Shown piece after piece: positions 63,344 through 64,000 of a DNA stretch of 64,000 bases. Location: NCBI RefSeq assembly GCF_000813725.1, contig NZ_JWLD01000015.1, positions 1 to 64,000 on the forward strand, in the 5' to 3' direction. This stretch comes from Leisingera sp. ANG-Vp (GTDB lineage: Bacteria; Pseudomonadota; Alphaproteobacteria; Rhodobacterales; Rhodobacteraceae). The notes below the pieces were generated by a model, which saw only the letters and a program-made list of their open reading frames with translations, did not search any database and was not told the origin of the DNA. The number at the start of each line of letters is the position of its first letter. Position 1 is the first letter of the stretch. Both the position numbers and the translations under genes were made by a program.

Positions 63344-64000
63344 ATGTTGTGGCTTGCAAGTGTGTTGGGTCTTGTTGCGGTTGGCGGTGCGGTTCTGGTT
63401 GAGAGCGAGACGCCGGAAAAAGAGGAGTCCGGGGCTCAAAACGGCACCGGGGAGCCGCAAGGCGACGGGCTTGACGGTGGCTATATCGAACCGGCCGGGG
63501 ACACAGTGGCCGGCACGGAAGACGCAGACGTTATTGCAGGCAGCGGCGCGGCCGACAGTCTGAACGGCGGCGGCGGCAATGATCAGATCGGCGGCTATGG
63601 CGGCGATGACTGGCTGGAGGGCGGCCCGGGCGCTGATGTTCTTCATGGTGACGCGGGCGACGACAACCTCTCTGGCGGTGACGGCCTGGATGAGTTGCAT
63701 GGCGAGGACGGGGCGGACTGGCTGGAAGGCGGCGTCGGCGATGACAGCCTTTTTGGCCATTTCGGCGATGACAGCCTTTACGGCGGCGCTGATGCCGATG
63801 TGCTGCACGGCGGCCAGGATCAGGACTGGCTGGAGGGCGGCGACGGCGGGGATTCACTGCACGGCAATGACGGCGATGACAGTCTCACCGGCGGAAGCGG
63901 TGAAGATGCTTTGTTTGGCGGTTATGGCGATGACGCAGTGTCCGGAGCCGGTGACAGCTCGGAACGGGACTACGTCAATGGCGGCGATGGCAACGACACG
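63344..64000 (+). CDS. RTX calcium-binding protein, N-terminal part (RTX-3)
   Basis: 219 codons are present and the frame is still open at the window edge. Starts MLWLASVLGLVAVGGAVLVESETPEKEE: hydrophobic helix without cleavage site, then an acidic linker, the same layout as RTX-1 and RTX-2. From about residue 60 to the edge it is almost pure RTX repeats with a recurring DWLEGG unit (DDWLEGGPGADVLHG, ADWLEGGVGDDSLFG, QDWLEGGDGGDSLHG). Plus strand, opposite to RTX-1 and RTX-2. C-terminus unknown. Confidence 0.8.
   Translation, partial: MLWLASVLGLVAVGGAVLVESETPEKEESGAQNGTGEPQGDGLDGGYIEPAGDTVAGTEDADVIAGSGAADSLNGGGGNDQIGGYGGDDWLEGGPGADVLHGDAGDDNLSGGDGLDELHGEDGADWLEGGVGDDSLFGHFGDDSLYGGADADVLHGGQDQDWLEGGDGGDSLHGNDGDDSLTGGSGEDALFGGYGDDAVSGAGDSSERDYVNGGDGNDT

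Noticed and set aside
59463-64000. Repeats in the RTX genes as CRISPR or DNA satellite
   Set aside because: The periodicity is nine codons-type coding repeat for calcium-binding turns, kept in frame and degenerate at DNA level; no spacer pattern.
1-64000. tRNA, rRNA, transposase, integrase or phage genes
   Set aside because: Intergenic stretches were read for cloverleaf and mobile-element features; none was convincing. A tRNAscan-SE run would settle the tRNA point.

Overview
The window reads as a chromosomal segment of a marine alphaproteobacterium of the Roseobacter group (Rhodobacterales). The inference rests on high G+C coding sequence, the succinylase lysine genes (dapE, dapD, dapB), the split ser cluster, IalB- and DUF3035-type proteins, rpsT next to dnaA, ubiE-ubiB divergent from mutM, and several RTX and Hint-domain proteins of the kind common in Leisingera/Phaeobacter-like genomes. 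The genus is inferred, not proven. No tRNA, rRNA, CRISPR array, insertion sequence, integrase or phage gene was seen.

Layout. 1-2.2 kb: a translationally coupled minus-strand operon dapE, GNAT acetyltransferase, DUF2064 glycosyltransferase. 2.2-6.3 kb: two adjacent Hint-domain proteins, the second with its catalytic positions replaced, then a periplasmic-binding protein with a channel-like insert resembling an ionotropic glutamate receptor. 6.3-12.6 kb: hutD, hutF, dapD, a GntR regulator, a threonine/serine dehydratase, a LOG-like protein and a small protein. 12.9-18.9 kb: M10 RTX metalloprotease, rlmN, small secreted proteins, a rhizobial-type asparaginase and an ArsR/SRPBCC/YciI operon. 19.1-23.6 kb: serB divergent from serC-serA, with a small membrane protein convergent to serA. 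23.8-30.5 kb: phosphatase, kbl-tdh (Tdh without its structural-zinc cysteines), a frameshifted VOC gene, a cold-shock gene, an orphan membrane protein, an XRE-cupin regulator and a thiolase. 30.5-37 kb: ubiE-ubiB, mutM, an enoyl-CoA hydratase, rpsT, dnaA. 37-49.4 kb: rarD, rbfA with a DUF2233 protein, dapB, DUF1674, rsmB, a heparinase II/III-like protein, purH, lspA, a DUF3035 lipoprotein and an M16 peptidase pair. 49.6-59.4 kb: pnp, a GT25/unknown pair, a 1-Cys peroxiredoxin, an aldehyde dehydrogenase behind a perfect 22-bp palindrome, azlCD with a divergent XRE-cupin regulator, a RluA-family synthase and truB. 59.4-64 kb: three RTX proteins sharing an unusual hydrophobic N-terminus, with a DUF1643 gene between them; the last runs off the window.

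Most of the window is core metabolism: lysine and serine synthesis, threonine and histidine degradation, ubiquinone, purines, translation, RNA decay and DNA repair. The accessory flavour comes from the exported Hint/RTX proteins at both ends and from two families of dispersed hairpin repeats, mostly just 3' of genes. The most unusual items are the degenerate tandem Hint protein, the glutamate-receptor-like protein, the Tdh with all four zinc cysteines replaced, the RTX trio and several strong palindromes with no assigned factor.
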